This document shows positions 1-6,568 of a DNA stretch of 13,113 bases, piece by piece. The position numbers and the translations under genes are program-made. The notes under the pieces are model-generated. The model did not search any database. It saw only the letters and a program-made list of their open reading frames with translations, and had not been told where the DNA came from. Source of the stretch: an uncultured Collinsella sp. (GTDB lineage Bacteria > Actinomycetota > Coriobacteriia > Coriobacteriales > Coriobacteriaceae); the NCBI GenBank assembly GCA_902493985.1, contig CABURR010000059.1, positions 1-13,113 on the forward strand, read 5' to 3'. Numbering within the stretch: the stretch's first letter is position 1; each line of letters starts with the position of its first letter.

Positions 1-1
1 C

Positions 2-99
2 AAACGCCCCTAAGCGGCAATCTGACGTTCAATCGTCGGTCGCGTACCGAAGTACGCTTCCCTCCTCTTTCACGTCACCTTGCTCGCTTAGGGGCGTTT
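2..99. other. Long nested hairpin, possible structured RNA or terminator
   Basis: Four stems stack within 98 nt: a perfect 15-bp outer stem (2-16 with 85-99), a 4-bp stem (17-20 with 80-83), a 6-bp stem (23-28 with 72-77) and a 6-bp tip (42-47 with 52-57). Between the third stem and the tip lies a large internal loop of 13 and 14 nt. Read on the minus strand, the tip is closed by a C(UUCG)G tetraloop, an unusually stable RNA loop, and one side of the internal loop is purine-rich (GAAAGAGGAGGGAA). Read on the plus strand, the outer stem ends in TTTT (97-100) like an intrinsic terminator and the loop exposes CCUCC. The pairing is seen directly. Which strand is transcribed, and any function, is inference. 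It could simply terminate a gene left of the window. Confidence 0.5.
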
Positions 100-121
100 T
101 CGCTGACTTATGCTCAACCTG

Positions 122-165
122 CGACGTTTCCGCGCTCATCCGGAAAGTGTCCAAAAATCCACGCT
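122..165 (-). repeat. Degenerate copies of the GAGCGTGGATWWTC dispersed repeat
   Basis: On the minus strand 165-149 reads AGCGTGGATTTTTGGAC, one base different from the matching stretch of the tandem unit at 6422-6487. A more degenerate unit, GAGCGCGGAAACGTC, follows at 136-122. Both lie in the non-coding stretch before recQ. The opposite-arm partner seen at other loci is not found here, so these look like decayed or single-arm copies. Confidence 0.55.
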
Positions 166-228
166 TGTTCCCTTCGGATTGCATCGCCCGTGGTCGGCAG
201 CTGTGCGGCACCGGTCCGCGTGGCGGCG

Positions 229-234
229 TATAAT
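229..234 (+). promoter_or_regulatory. Probable -10 element for recQ
   Basis: A perfect TATAAT lies 31 bases before the recQ start codon, the right distance for a short leader. I see no good -35 hexamer at 16-18 bp spacing, so the call rests on the -10 match and its position. Confidence 0.45.
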
Positions 235-265
235 CGGCGGCAGATGACTTGGACGTTAGGAAACC

Positions 266-2242
266 ATGACCGATAGCATGCAGCAGATGGCGCTCGACAC
301 GCTTGGCGCCTATTTTGGCTACACCTCGTTTCGCCCGGGGCAGGACCGCATGGTGGATGCGATTCTTGCCGGCCGCGATGCACTGGGTGTTATGCCCACG
401 GGCGCCGGCAAGTCCATTTGCTACCAGGTGCCCGCGCTCATGCTACCCGGGATCACCTTTGTGGTGAGTCCGCTGCTGTCGCTTATGGAGGACCAGACCC
501 GTGCGTTGCTCGCGGCGGGTGCGCGACCCAGCTATCTCAACTCCAGCCTTACCCCAGCCCAGCAAAACACCGTGCTCAAGCGGGCGCGCGAGGGTCGCTA
601 CCAGCTTATGTACGTGGCGCCCGAGCGCCTGCTCGAGCCGCGCTTTTTAGCCTTTGCGCAGGAGGCCGCGGCGGACGGCGGCATTGGCGTGCCGCTCGTG
701 GCCATTGACGAGGCCCACTGTGTGAGCCAGTGGGGCCAGGATTTCCGCCCCGCCTACCTGCAGATTCGTGAGTTCATCGATTCCCTGCCGCAGCGCCCCA
801 TCGTGGCGGCCTTTACCGCTACGGCGACCGAGCGCGTGCGTGCAGACATTCAGCAAATGCTCGGCCTGCAAAACCCCGCGACGGTGGTGACGGGCTTCGA
901 TCGCAAGAACCTCTACTTTGGTTGCGAGGAGATGGGCGACATGGCCAAGACTGCCTGGGTGCGCGACTACGTGATTGCGCATTCGAGCGAGAGCGGCATC
1001 GTGTATTGCTCGACTCGCAAGACGGTCGATGCGCTGGCGGGCGAGCTTGCCGAGGCGCTGGGACCCAGCGGCATTCGCGTGGGCCGTTACCATGCCGGCA
1101 TGGGCAACGACGCCCGCCGCCAAAGCCAGCGCGCCTTTATCGACGACGACATTCAGGTGATGGTTGCCACCAACGCCTTTGGCATGGGCATCGACAAGCC
1201 CAACGTGCGCTACGTGATCCACAACAACGTGCCTGAGAGCATCGAGGCCTACTACCAGGAGGCAGGTCGCGCCGGCCGCGATGGCGATCCGGCCAGCTGC
1301 CACCTGCTGTGGAACGGCAACGATTTTCGCATGCGCCGCTTTCTGATCGATCGCGGCGATGCTGCCGATGAGGCACTCGACGACGAGCAGCGTGCGTGGG
1401 CGCTTCAGAATCGATATCGTCTGCTCAGCCAGATGGAGGGCTACTGCAATACCACCGGCTGCTTACGCGAATACATGCTGCGCTACTTTGGCGACGAGGC
1501 CGCGGTCGAGCATGCCGCGGCCGGTACGGGCGGCACGGCAGACGACGCTGAGGGCTGCGGCAACTGCAGCAACTGTCTCACGCAGTTCGAGGTCGAGGAC
1601 GTCACCGATATGGCCCGCGCCGCTGTGCGCTATGTGGCCACGCGTCCCATGCGCTTTGGCAAGTCGCTGATCGCCGACGTGCTCCACGGCGGCAACACCG
1701 AGCGCATTCGCCAGATGCATCTGGACGAGGACCGCGGCTACGGTGAGCTGTCGAGCGAATCGGTCGGGCGCATCAAGGACATCATCGGCCAGCTGTGCGG
1801 TCGCGGTTATTTGGCCACCTCGCAGGGGCAGTACCCGGTCGTGGGACTGGGTCCGCGTGCCGGCGAGGTCGAGGACGAGGCGTTCGCCTTTACCGTTAAG
1901 CGTCGCGCGTCCAAGCGCAAGGCCTCGGCCCGCGCCCGCCGCGCCGTCGATCTGCTGCGCGAGGAGGCCGAGCTGGACCAGCGCCCGCGCGTGGGTGACG
2001 ATGCCGAGCTGTTCGAGCGCCTGCGTGCCCTCCGCAAGGAGATCTCGACCGAGCTGGAGATGGCGCCGTACATGGTCTTTTCCGACAAGGCCCTGCGCGG
2101 CCTGTGCCGCCTGCGTCCACAGACGCGCGAGGAGCTGATCCAGGTCAACGGCATTGGCGAGAAAAAAGCCGACGCCTTTGGCGAACAGTTTATGGCGGCG
2201 ATTGAAGAGTTTGAGTCCGAGCATGCGCGGGATGGAGCGTAA
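266..2242 (+). CDS. recQ: ATP-dependent DNA helicase RecQ
   Basis: A 3'-5' superfamily 2 DNA helicase that unwinds forked and recombination intermediates in the cytoplasm. All RecQ landmarks are visible in its 658 residues: motif 0 (FRPGQ, 22-26), Walker A (MPTGAGKS, 43-50), Walker B DEAH at 148-151 followed by the aromatic-rich loop, and the second RecA-like domain ending near QEAGRAGRDG. Zinc-binding cysteines are C399, C431, C434 and C437, then a winged-helix RQC region, and an HRDC domain at roughly 580-650. The gap between C399 and the CxxCxxC-type cluster is longer than in E. coli RecQ and is filled by an Ala/Gly-rich insert; an extra C394 is present. The start follows AGGAAA and matches the usual N-terminus. 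The next gene begins 2 bp after the stop, so the two are probably co-transcribed. Family assignment is very secure. Confidence 0.97.
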   Translation: MTDSMQQMALDTLGAYFGYTSFRPGQDRMVDAILAGRDALGVMPTGAGKSICYQVPALMLPGITFVVSPLLSLMEDQTRALLAAGARPSYLNSSLTPAQQNTVLKRAREGRYQLMYVAPERLLEPRFLAFAQEAAADGGIGVPLVAIDEAHCVSQWGQDFRPAYLQIREFIDSLPQRPIVAAFTATATERVRADIQQMLGLQNPATVVTGFDRKNLYFGCEEMGDMAKTAWVRDYVIAHSSESGIVYCSTRKTVDALAGELAEALGPSGIRVGRYHAGMGNDARRQSQRAFIDDDIQVMVATNAFGMGIDKPNVRYVIHNNVPESIEAYYQEAGRAGRDGDPASCHLLWNGNDFRMRRFLIDRGDAADEALDDEQRAWALQNRYRLLSQMEGYCNTTGCLREYMLRYFGDEAAVEHAAAGTGGTADDAEGCGNCSNCLTQFEVEDVTDMARAAVRYVATRPMRFGKSLIADVLHGGNTERIRQMHLDEDRGYGELSSESVGRIKDIIGQLCGRGYLATSQGQYPVVGLGPRAGEVEDEAFAFTVKRRASKRKASARARRAVDLLREEAELDQRPRVGDDAELFERLRALRKEISTELEMAPYMVFSDKALRGLCRLRPQTREELIQVNGIGEKKADAFGEQFMAAIEEFESEHARDGA

Positions 2243-2244
2243 CG

Positions 2245-3000
2245 ATGGCATTCGACGATAAAACCGACCGCACTGACGTGCCCGCCGTACCGCTGTACCA
2301 GCAGGTTATGGACGACCTAAAGGGCGAGATCGCGCGCGGCGTGTACCCCGCCGGCTCGCGCATTCCTGCCGAGATGGAGCTCGCGAAGTCCTACGGCGTG
2401 GGGCGCATCACCGTGCGCCGTGCCATCGAGGAGCTGTCGCGCGCGGGGTATCTCAACCGCCAGCAGGGGAGGGGCACGTTTGTGTGCGCTCCCAAGCTCA
2501 AACGCAAGATTCGCCAGAAGGGTGACGTCCAGAGCTTTACTGAGGGTTGTGCTGCCAACGACATGGTGCCGGGTGCGCGTCTGGTGTCGCGCACGGTGGT
2601 CGCGGCGACGCACGAGGATGCGGCGTTCTTTGGCGTGGAGCCCGGCTGCGAGCTTATCGTGGTCGAGCGCGTGCGCACGGCCGACGGCATCCCCGTCATG
2701 CTCGAGAACAACGCCTTTGTGCTCGCCGACCATCCCTACCTGCAGACGCTGGCCGACAAGGACCTCACGGACAATTCCATCTTTGCGCTCGTTGCCGAGC
2801 ATTCGGGCCGCGCGCCGCTCAAGTCCGACCCCTGTACTGTGGAGATTGCGCTTGCCGATGCTCAGGCGGCCTCGCTGCTGGAGGTGCCGGTCGGCGAGCC
2901 GCTCTTCTATATGGAGGCGTACTTTACCGATGAGGACGAGCGGCCCTTGCTGCTCGGACGCCAAAAGATCGTGGGTTCGCGCTACGTGTTCGACATCTAA
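2245..3000 (+). CDS. GntR family transcriptional repressor with UTRA ligand-binding domain
   Basis: A DNA-binding regulator of the HutC subfamily, 251 residues. The N-terminal winged helix-turn-helix spans about 16-80 (YQQVMDDLKGEI through the recognition helix GRITVRRAIEELS and the wing QQGRGTFV). A UTRA effector domain fills about 95-245. Such proteins usually repress a neighbouring sugar or amino-sugar gene and release DNA on binding its substrate, often a phosphorylated sugar. The start codon lies 2 bp after the recQ stop, with its GGAG ribosome site inside the end of recQ, so translation is probably coupled. Immediately downstream are two pairs of ATAGRAC repeats around the promoter of the SIS-domain deglycase gene, the most likely target. 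By this context the inducer may be a fructosamine 6-phosphate; that is inference. Confidence 0.93.
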   Translation: MAFDDKTDRTDVPAVPLYQQVMDDLKGEIARGVYPAGSRIPAEMELAKSYGVGRITVRRAIEELSRAGYLNRQQGRGTFVCAPKLKRKIRQKGDVQSFTEGCAANDMVPGARLVSRTVVAATHEDAAFFGVEPGCELIVVERVRTADGIPVMLENNAFVLADHPYLQTLADKDLTDNSIFALVAEHSGRAPLKSDPCTVEIALADAQAASLLEVPVGEPLFYMEAYFTDEDERPLLLGRQKIVGSRYVFDI

Positions 3001-3009
3001 CGTCCACAG

Positions 3010-3026
3010 ATAGAACGATATAGAAC
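3010..3026 (+). promoter_or_regulatory. Candidate GntR operator, upstream repeat pair
   Basis: Two ATAGAAC heptamers (3010-3016 and 3020-3026) are spaced exactly 10 bp apart, one helical turn, just after the gntR stop codon and upstream of the -35 of the next gene. The same arrangement recurs 62 bp downstream. Assignment to the adjacent GntR protein is inference. Confidence 0.5.
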
Positions 3027-3043
3027 AAATTTGGTGAAATGGC

Positions 3044-3072
3044 TTCACGGGCGTCGTCATGCGTGCTATAAA
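3044..3072 (+). promoter_or_regulatory. Promoter of the SIS-domain deglycase gene
   Basis: TTCACG (3044-3049) and TATAAA (3067-3072) are separated by 17 bp and resemble sigma-70-type elements. Transcription would start near 3079, giving a leader of about 65 nt. The promoter is flanked by the two ATAGRAC repeat pairs, the downstream pair covering the expected start site. Confidence 0.5.
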
Positions 3073-3088
3073 TAGGACAACATAGAAC
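3072..3088 (+). promoter_or_regulatory. Candidate GntR operator, downstream repeat pair
   Basis: ATAGGAC (3072-3078) and ATAGAAC (3082-3088) are again 10 bp apart and lie 62 bp (about six helical turns) from the upstream pair. They abut the -10 and cover the expected transcription start, where a bound repressor would block RNA polymerase. Confidence 0.5.
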
Positions 3089-3144
3089 GACCGCAGGTAC
3101 GAGCTGACGTCGTTCAAAAGCGCCACACAAGGAGGAGCATCACC

Positions 3145-4113
3145 ATGAACGCACACGATCTGATTCAGGAAATTATCGAGCGCAAGGGCAAGATTGAGAA
3201 CGTCTTTTGGATCGCCTGCGGCGGTTCGATGATCGACCTGATGCCGGCCAACGAGCTGCTCAAGCGCGAGGCAACCACGTTTACCTCGACGGTCTACACG
3301 GCGCGCGAGTTTTGCCTGATGGCCCCCAAGAGTCTTGGCGAGAAGTCGCTCGTCATCGCCTGCAGCCACAGCGGCAATACGCAGGAGGTCGTCGACGGCT
3401 GCGAGATGGCGCTGGCCGCCGGCGCCGAGGTCATTGCCCTCACCGACTGCGAGGGCTCAAAAATCGACAACGGCAAGTGGACTACCTGGGTCTATCCGTG
3501 GGGTGAGGGCGTGTCGCAGGCCGAGGTGCCGCAGGGCATCGGCGCTCTGATCGCCGCCGAGCTGCTCGACCAACAGGAGGGTTACGAGGCGCTTGCCGAC
3601 ATGTACGCCGGCCTTAAGCAGATGGATGCGCTGCTGCCCGCTGCCCGCGAGAAGGTCAACGCCGAGCTGGGCGCCCGTTTTGCCGAGCTCTGCCAGCAGC
3701 ATAAGTTCTTCTATATCCTGGGTTCCGGCCCCAACTTTAGCCAGACCTACGCCATGGCCATCTGCTCGCTCATGGAGATGCAGTGGCAGCACTGCTGCTA
3801 CATTCACTCCGGCGAGTACTTCCACGGCCCGTTCGAAGCCACCGAGCCCGGCGTGTTCTACTTTGTGCAGCTCGGATCGGGCGAGTGCCGCCCCATGGAG
3901 GAGCGCGCTCTTGCGTTCCTCAACACGCACACCGACACGATCATGGTGCTCGACGCGCTCGAGTACGGCGTAGGCGACGTGCCCGCCAGCGTGCGTTCGT
4001 ACCTGGAGCCGATCTTCTTCTACAACATGAGCTGCGAGCTGCGCGCCGCCCGCGGCAAGGTGTTCGATCACAGCCCCGAGGTTCGTCGCTACATGGGCAT
4101 CGAGCAGTACTAA
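3145..4113 (+). CDS. SIS-domain sugar-phosphate deglycase, FrlB-like
   Basis: A cytoplasmic enzyme with two sugar isomerase (SIS) domains, 322 residues. First domain: CGGSMID (25-31) and the phosphate-binding SHSGNT (74-79). Second domain: LGSGPN near 193-198, then SGEYFHGPFE (222-231), where E224 and H227 match the Glu and His conserved in GlmS/FrlB-type enzymes. The C-terminus (DHSPEVRRYMGIEQY) closely parallels E. coli FrlB, which splits fructoselysine 6-phosphate into glucose 6-phosphate and lysine. I therefore infer a fructosamine or glucosamine-lysine 6-phosphate deglycase; the exact amine is unknown. A strong ribosome site (GGAGGAG, 3131-3137) precedes the start by 7 nt. The adjacent GntR/UTRA gene fits as its regulator. 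No fructosamine kinase, epimerase or transporter is next to it in this window, so substrate supply must be encoded elsewhere. Confidence 0.85.
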   Translation: MNAHDLIQEIIERKGKIENVFWIACGGSMIDLMPANELLKREATTFTSTVYTAREFCLMAPKSLGEKSLVIACSHSGNTQEVVDGCEMALAAGAEVIALTDCEGSKIDNGKWTTWVYPWGEGVSQAEVPQGIGALIAAELLDQQEGYEALADMYAGLKQMDALLPAAREKVNAELGARFAELCQQHKFFYILGSGPNFSQTYAMAICSLMEMQWQHCCYIHSGEYFHGPFEATEPGVFYFVQLGSGECRPMEERALAFLNTHTDTIMVLDALEYGVGDVPASVRSYLEPIFFYNMSCELRAARGKVFDHSPEVRRYMGIEQY

Positions 4114-4162
4114 GTACCGGGAATAGCATTCACCTTCGATTCGCAAGCGTGTCGTTTGAGTC

Positions 4163-4203
4163 AAAAAGCGGGCCGCGCCGGGGATTTCCGGCGCGGCCCG
4201 CTT
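4163..4203 (-). terminator. Terminator of the lactate-type dehydrogenase gene
   Basis: A perfect 16-bp GC-rich stem (4166-4181 with 4188-4203) encloses a 6-nt loop. On the minus strand it is followed by TTTTT, giving a classical intrinsic terminator about 40 bases past the dehydrogenase stop codon. On the plus strand no T-run follows, so it can end the SIS gene transcript only weakly. Confidence 0.85.
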
Positions 4204-4245
4204 GGTATTGCGCTTAGATTCGCGAGGTGTCGCGGTAACCGACGC

Positions 4246-5223
4246 TTACTTGGCGTCGTAAGCCTCGGCGTCCCACCAGTCGAGCTGTGCGATGTTGTCG
4301 CGGATGTGCTGGCAGCTCTTGTGGAAGCCCTCGAGCTCGTGCTCGGACAGGTCCAGCGTGTAGACCTCCTCGACGCCCTCGGCACCGATTACGCACGGCA
4401 GGGAGGTGAAGATGCCCTCCTCGCCATACTGGCCGGTCATGAGCGTGGATGCCGAAAGCACAGCGTGCTCATTGTGCAGCACGGCGGCGCAGACGCGCGC
4501 GGCGGAGTTGGCGACGGCGTACTCGGTGCACTGCTTGCCCTGGTAGGTTACGTAGCCGCCCTTGCGTGCAAGCTCCTCGACCTCCATGTGGTCAAAGGCG
4601 TACTTGTCGGGGTTCTCGGCCTGAAGCTCGTTAAGGCTCTTGCCGGCGATGGTTGCGGCCTTAAAGGCGGCCAGCTGGCTAAAGCCGTGCTCGCCGATCA
4701 TGTAGGCGTCGATGGACTTGGGGCTCACGCCGACCTTCTTGGAGATCTCGGTGCGCAGGCGGGCGGAGTCCAGGCCGCAGCCCGAGCCGATGATCTTCTT
4801 GGGATCGTAGCCGGTCAGGTGCCACAGCTCGGTGCACACGACGTCGCAGGGGTTGGAGATACTCACGAAGATGCCGTCGAAGCCGGCGTCGACGATGCGC
4901 TTGGCAAAGGTGCGGGCGGCGTCGGTGGTAAAGAACAGCTCGCCGTCGCGGTTGCCAGCAGCGAGCGCGACCTTGCCGGCGGCGTTGACGATAACGTCGC
5001 AGCAGGCAAGCTCCTCGTAGTGGTCGTAGCAGTTGACGATCTTGGTGTTGTACGGGACAAACGAAAGGGAGTCGCGCAGGTCCTGGACCTCGGACGTCAC
5101 CTTGGCTTCGTTGATATCGCACAGGTACAGCTCATCGGCAATGCCCTGCATGAGCAGACTGTTGGCAACATGTGCTCCTACGTGGCCCTGGCCGACCACA
5201 CCGATCTTACGCGTCTGGTACAT
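4246..5223 (-). CDS. L-2-hydroxyacid dehydrogenase (L-lactate / L-2-hydroxyisocaproate type)
   Basis: An NAD-dependent enzyme of the lactate/malate dehydrogenase superfamily, 325 residues, interconverting a 2-oxoacid and an L-2-hydroxyacid in the cytosol. The Rossmann fold shows GxGxxG (GQGHVG, 11-16) and D36 ending the second strand, which favours NAD over NADP. The catalytic set is D152 and R155 (LDSAR) and H179 (GEHG), with R92 on the substrate loop. The loop sequence (AGKVALAAGNRDGE) and the C-terminal part (EELARKGGY, VIGAEGVEE) resemble Lactobacillus L-2-hydroxyisocaproate dehydrogenase more than classical LDH, so larger 2-oxoacids from leucine or similar amino acids are plausible substrates. 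Malate dehydrogenase is less likely because the loop lacks the second arginine. AAGGA lies 7 nt before the start. A terminator follows; the gene stands alone, divergent from metA. Confidence 0.88.
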   Translation of the reverse strand: MYQTRKIGVVGQGHVGAHVANSLLMQGIADELYLCDINEAKVTSEVQDLRDSLSFVPYNTKIVNCYDHYEELACCDVIVNAAGKVALAAGNRDGELFFTTDAARTFAKRIVDAGFDGIFVSISNPCDVVCTELWHLTGYDPKKIIGSGCGLDSARLRTEISKKVGVSPKSIDAYMIGEHGFSQLAAFKAATIAGKSLNELQAENPDKYAFDHMEVEELARKGGYVTYQGKQCTEYAVANSAARVCAAVLHNEHAVLSASTLMTGQYGEEGIFTSLPCVIGAEGVEEVYTLDLSEHELEGFHKSCQHIRDNIAQLDWWDAEAYDAK

Positions 5224-5260
5224 ATATGTATCCTTTCGGCCGAGTTATTCGCGTCGAACC

Positions 5261-5266
5261 ATTGTA
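5261..5266 (-). promoter_or_regulatory. Possible -10 element of the dehydrogenase gene
   Basis: On the minus strand TACAAT matches the -10 consensus in five of six positions, 38 bases before the start codon. The best -35 at 16 bp (TAGCAA) is poor, so this is tentative. Confidence 0.3.
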
Positions 5267-5357
5267 GCGTCCTGCTACTACTTTGCTAGGCTAAAGCGCC
5301 GTAGATTTTTGGGACATGCCTTAATCTCTACTTTTGGAGTGATTTGGGCCGCTGACG

Positions 5358-5374
5358 GTATCGCTGGGCGATAC
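5358..5374. promoter_or_regulatory. Perfect 17-bp palindrome upstream of metA
   Basis: GTATCGC and GCGATAC form perfect 7-bp arms around TGG, 60 bases before the metA start codon in the intergenic space shared with the divergent dehydrogenase gene. Size and symmetry suit a dimeric repressor operator. Which regulator binds, and which gene it controls, cannot be read from the sequence. Confidence 0.4.
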
Positions 5375-5434
5375 ACTCGCGCGGATGGGGCCGGTCGTTG
5401 TACCATAGCTGCAACTGACTCGTAAGGAGCATTC

Positions 5435-6361
5435 ATGCCCATTCGCATTCCCGACGCCCTCCCTGCTGCCGCGCAGCTCGAGAGCGAGAACATCTTTGTC
5501 ATGACCGAGTACCGCGCGCTACATCAGGACATCCGTCCGCTGCGCGTGCTTGTCCTCAACCTCATGCCCACCAAGATCGCCACCGAGACGCAGATCATGC
5601 GCAAGCTCTCCAACACGCCGCTGCAGGTGGAGGTGGACCTGCTGCGCACGAAAACGCACGAGGCCACGCACGTGAGCGCCGGCCACCTGGAGACGTTCTA
5701 TCGCACGTTCGACGACATCCGCGACATCCACTACGACGGCCTGATCATCACGGGCGCGCCGGTGGAGCAGATGCCGTTCGAGGAGGTCGACTACTGGCCC
5801 GAGCTCTGCCAGATCATGGATTGGTCCACCACGCACGTGCACTCCACGCTGCACATTTGTTGGGGCGCGCAGGCCGGTCTGTACCATCATTACGGTATCC
5901 AGAAGTACGACCTACCGGCAAAGGCGAGTGGCGTATTTGAGCATTATCTGGTGAAGCCGCAAAGCCCGCTGGTCCGCGGCTTTGACGACCGTTTCTATGC
6001 CGTGCATTCGCGCAACACCAATGTGCGCCGCGAGGACGTGGAGGCCGAGCCGCAGCTTGAGGTTGTGGCCGTGTCTGACGAGGTTGGCCTGTACATCGTC
6101 AAGTCGACCGACAGCCGTCGCTTCTTTGTATTTGGCCACCCCGAGTACGATACCGACACGCTGCGCCTGGAGTACGAGCGCGACGTGAAGCGCGGCCTCA
6201 ATCCTCAGGTGCCGGCGCATTACTTCCCGGGCGACGACCCCACTGCCGAGCCGCGCAACGTCTGGCGCAGCCAGGCTCAGCTGTTCTACACCAACTGGCT
6301 CAACTACTACGTCTACCAGACCACGCCCTACGACCTGGCCCGCGCCGGCGAGGAGCACTAG
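5435..6361 (+). CDS. metA: Homoserine O-acyltransferase MetA, predicted acetyl-CoA-dependent
   Basis: First committed enzyme of methionine synthesis, acylating the hydroxyl of homoserine. The 308 residues match the MetA family over its usual length. The catalytic cysteine is C142 (HICWGAQAG), with H235 and E237 in GHPEYD forming the rest of the active site. Numbering aligns exactly with the family. Position 111 is Glu (TGAPVE); in the characterised family members Glu111 selects acetyl-CoA while Gly111, as in E. coli, selects succinyl-CoA. I therefore infer homoserine O-acetyltransferase activity despite the common annotation as succinyltransferase. AAGGAG lies 5 nt before the start. The gene stands alone: a palindrome lies upstream and a strong terminator made of the dispersed repeat lies downstream. 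No riboswitch fold was recognised in the 211-bp leader region. Confidence 0.95.
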   Translation: MPIRIPDALPAAAQLESENIFVMTEYRALHQDIRPLRVLVLNLMPTKIATETQIMRKLSNTPLQVEVDLLRTKTHEATHVSAGHLETFYRTFDDIRDIHYDGLIITGAPVEQMPFEEVDYWPELCQIMDWSTTHVHSTLHICWGAQAGLYHHYGIQKYDLPAKASGVFEHYLVKPQSPLVRGFDDRFYAVHSRNTNVRREDVEAEPQLEVVAVSDEVGLYIVKSTDSRRFFVFGHPEYDTDTLRLEYERDVKRGLNPQVPAHYFPGDDPTAEPRNVWRSQAQLFYTNWLNYYVYQTTPYDLARAGEEH

Positions 6362-6382
6362 GCTGCGATGGTACTGCTGTAG

Positions 6383-6406
6383 CCGTGGCTGCTGCCGTGG
6401 CTGTTG
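6383..6406 (+). repeat. Two tandem 12-bp units after metA
   Basis: CCGTGGCTGCTG (6383-6394) is followed directly by CCGTGGCTGTTG (6395-6406) in a GCTG-rich stretch just after the metA stop codon. It is a small slippage-type repeat with no evident role. Confidence 0.6.
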
Positions 6407-6421
6407 CTGTGCCGGCGGCGT

Positions 6422-6487
6422 GACGAGCGTGGATTTTCGGACGGACGAGCGTGGATTTTCGGACGGACGAGCGTGGATTTTCGGACG
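6422..6487 (+). repeat. Three exact 22-bp tandem units of the dispersed repeat
   Basis: Units at 6422-6443, 6444-6465 and 6466-6487 are identical, each built on GAGCGTGGATTTTCGGACG with a GAC prefix. They have no spacers. Related single units occur at 122-165, 7849-7889 and 12578-12672, always between genes. Confidence 0.9.
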
Positions 6488-6497
6488 TTTACAAATC

Positions 6498-6568
6498 GAG
6501 CGTGGATAATCTCCCATTTTTGGCCGAGGAACGGGCTCAAAGTGGGAGATTATCCACGCTCATTTTTT
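6498..6568 (+). terminator. metA terminator formed by an inverted pair of the dispersed repeat
   Basis: A perfect 19-bp stem (6498-6516 with 6543-6561) starts with the repeat core GAGCGTGGATAATC. A/T and G-U pairs extend it inward, and TTTTTT (6563-6568) follows it. This is a strong plus-strand intrinsic terminator for metA. Its arms are the same sequence family as the 22-bp units just upstream. Confidence 0.85.

Noticed and set aside
647..2251. Minus-strand open frames inside recQ
   Set aside because: They overlap the strongly conserved RecQ coding sequence completely and show no recognisable domain.
4246..5223. Malate dehydrogenase assignment
   Set aside because: The substrate loop lacks the extra arginine typical of malate dehydrogenases, and the sequence follows L-HicDH/LDH.
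4156..5289. Long plus-strand open frame opposite the dehydrogenase gene
   Set aside because: It is an antisense shadow in GC-rich DNA, with Val/Leu/Ala/Gly-rich low-complexity translation and no family resemblance.
6422..6487. Possible CRISPR array in the three identical 22-bp units
   Set aside because: The units abut directly with no spacers, and no cas gene is present. They belong to the dispersed intergenic repeat.
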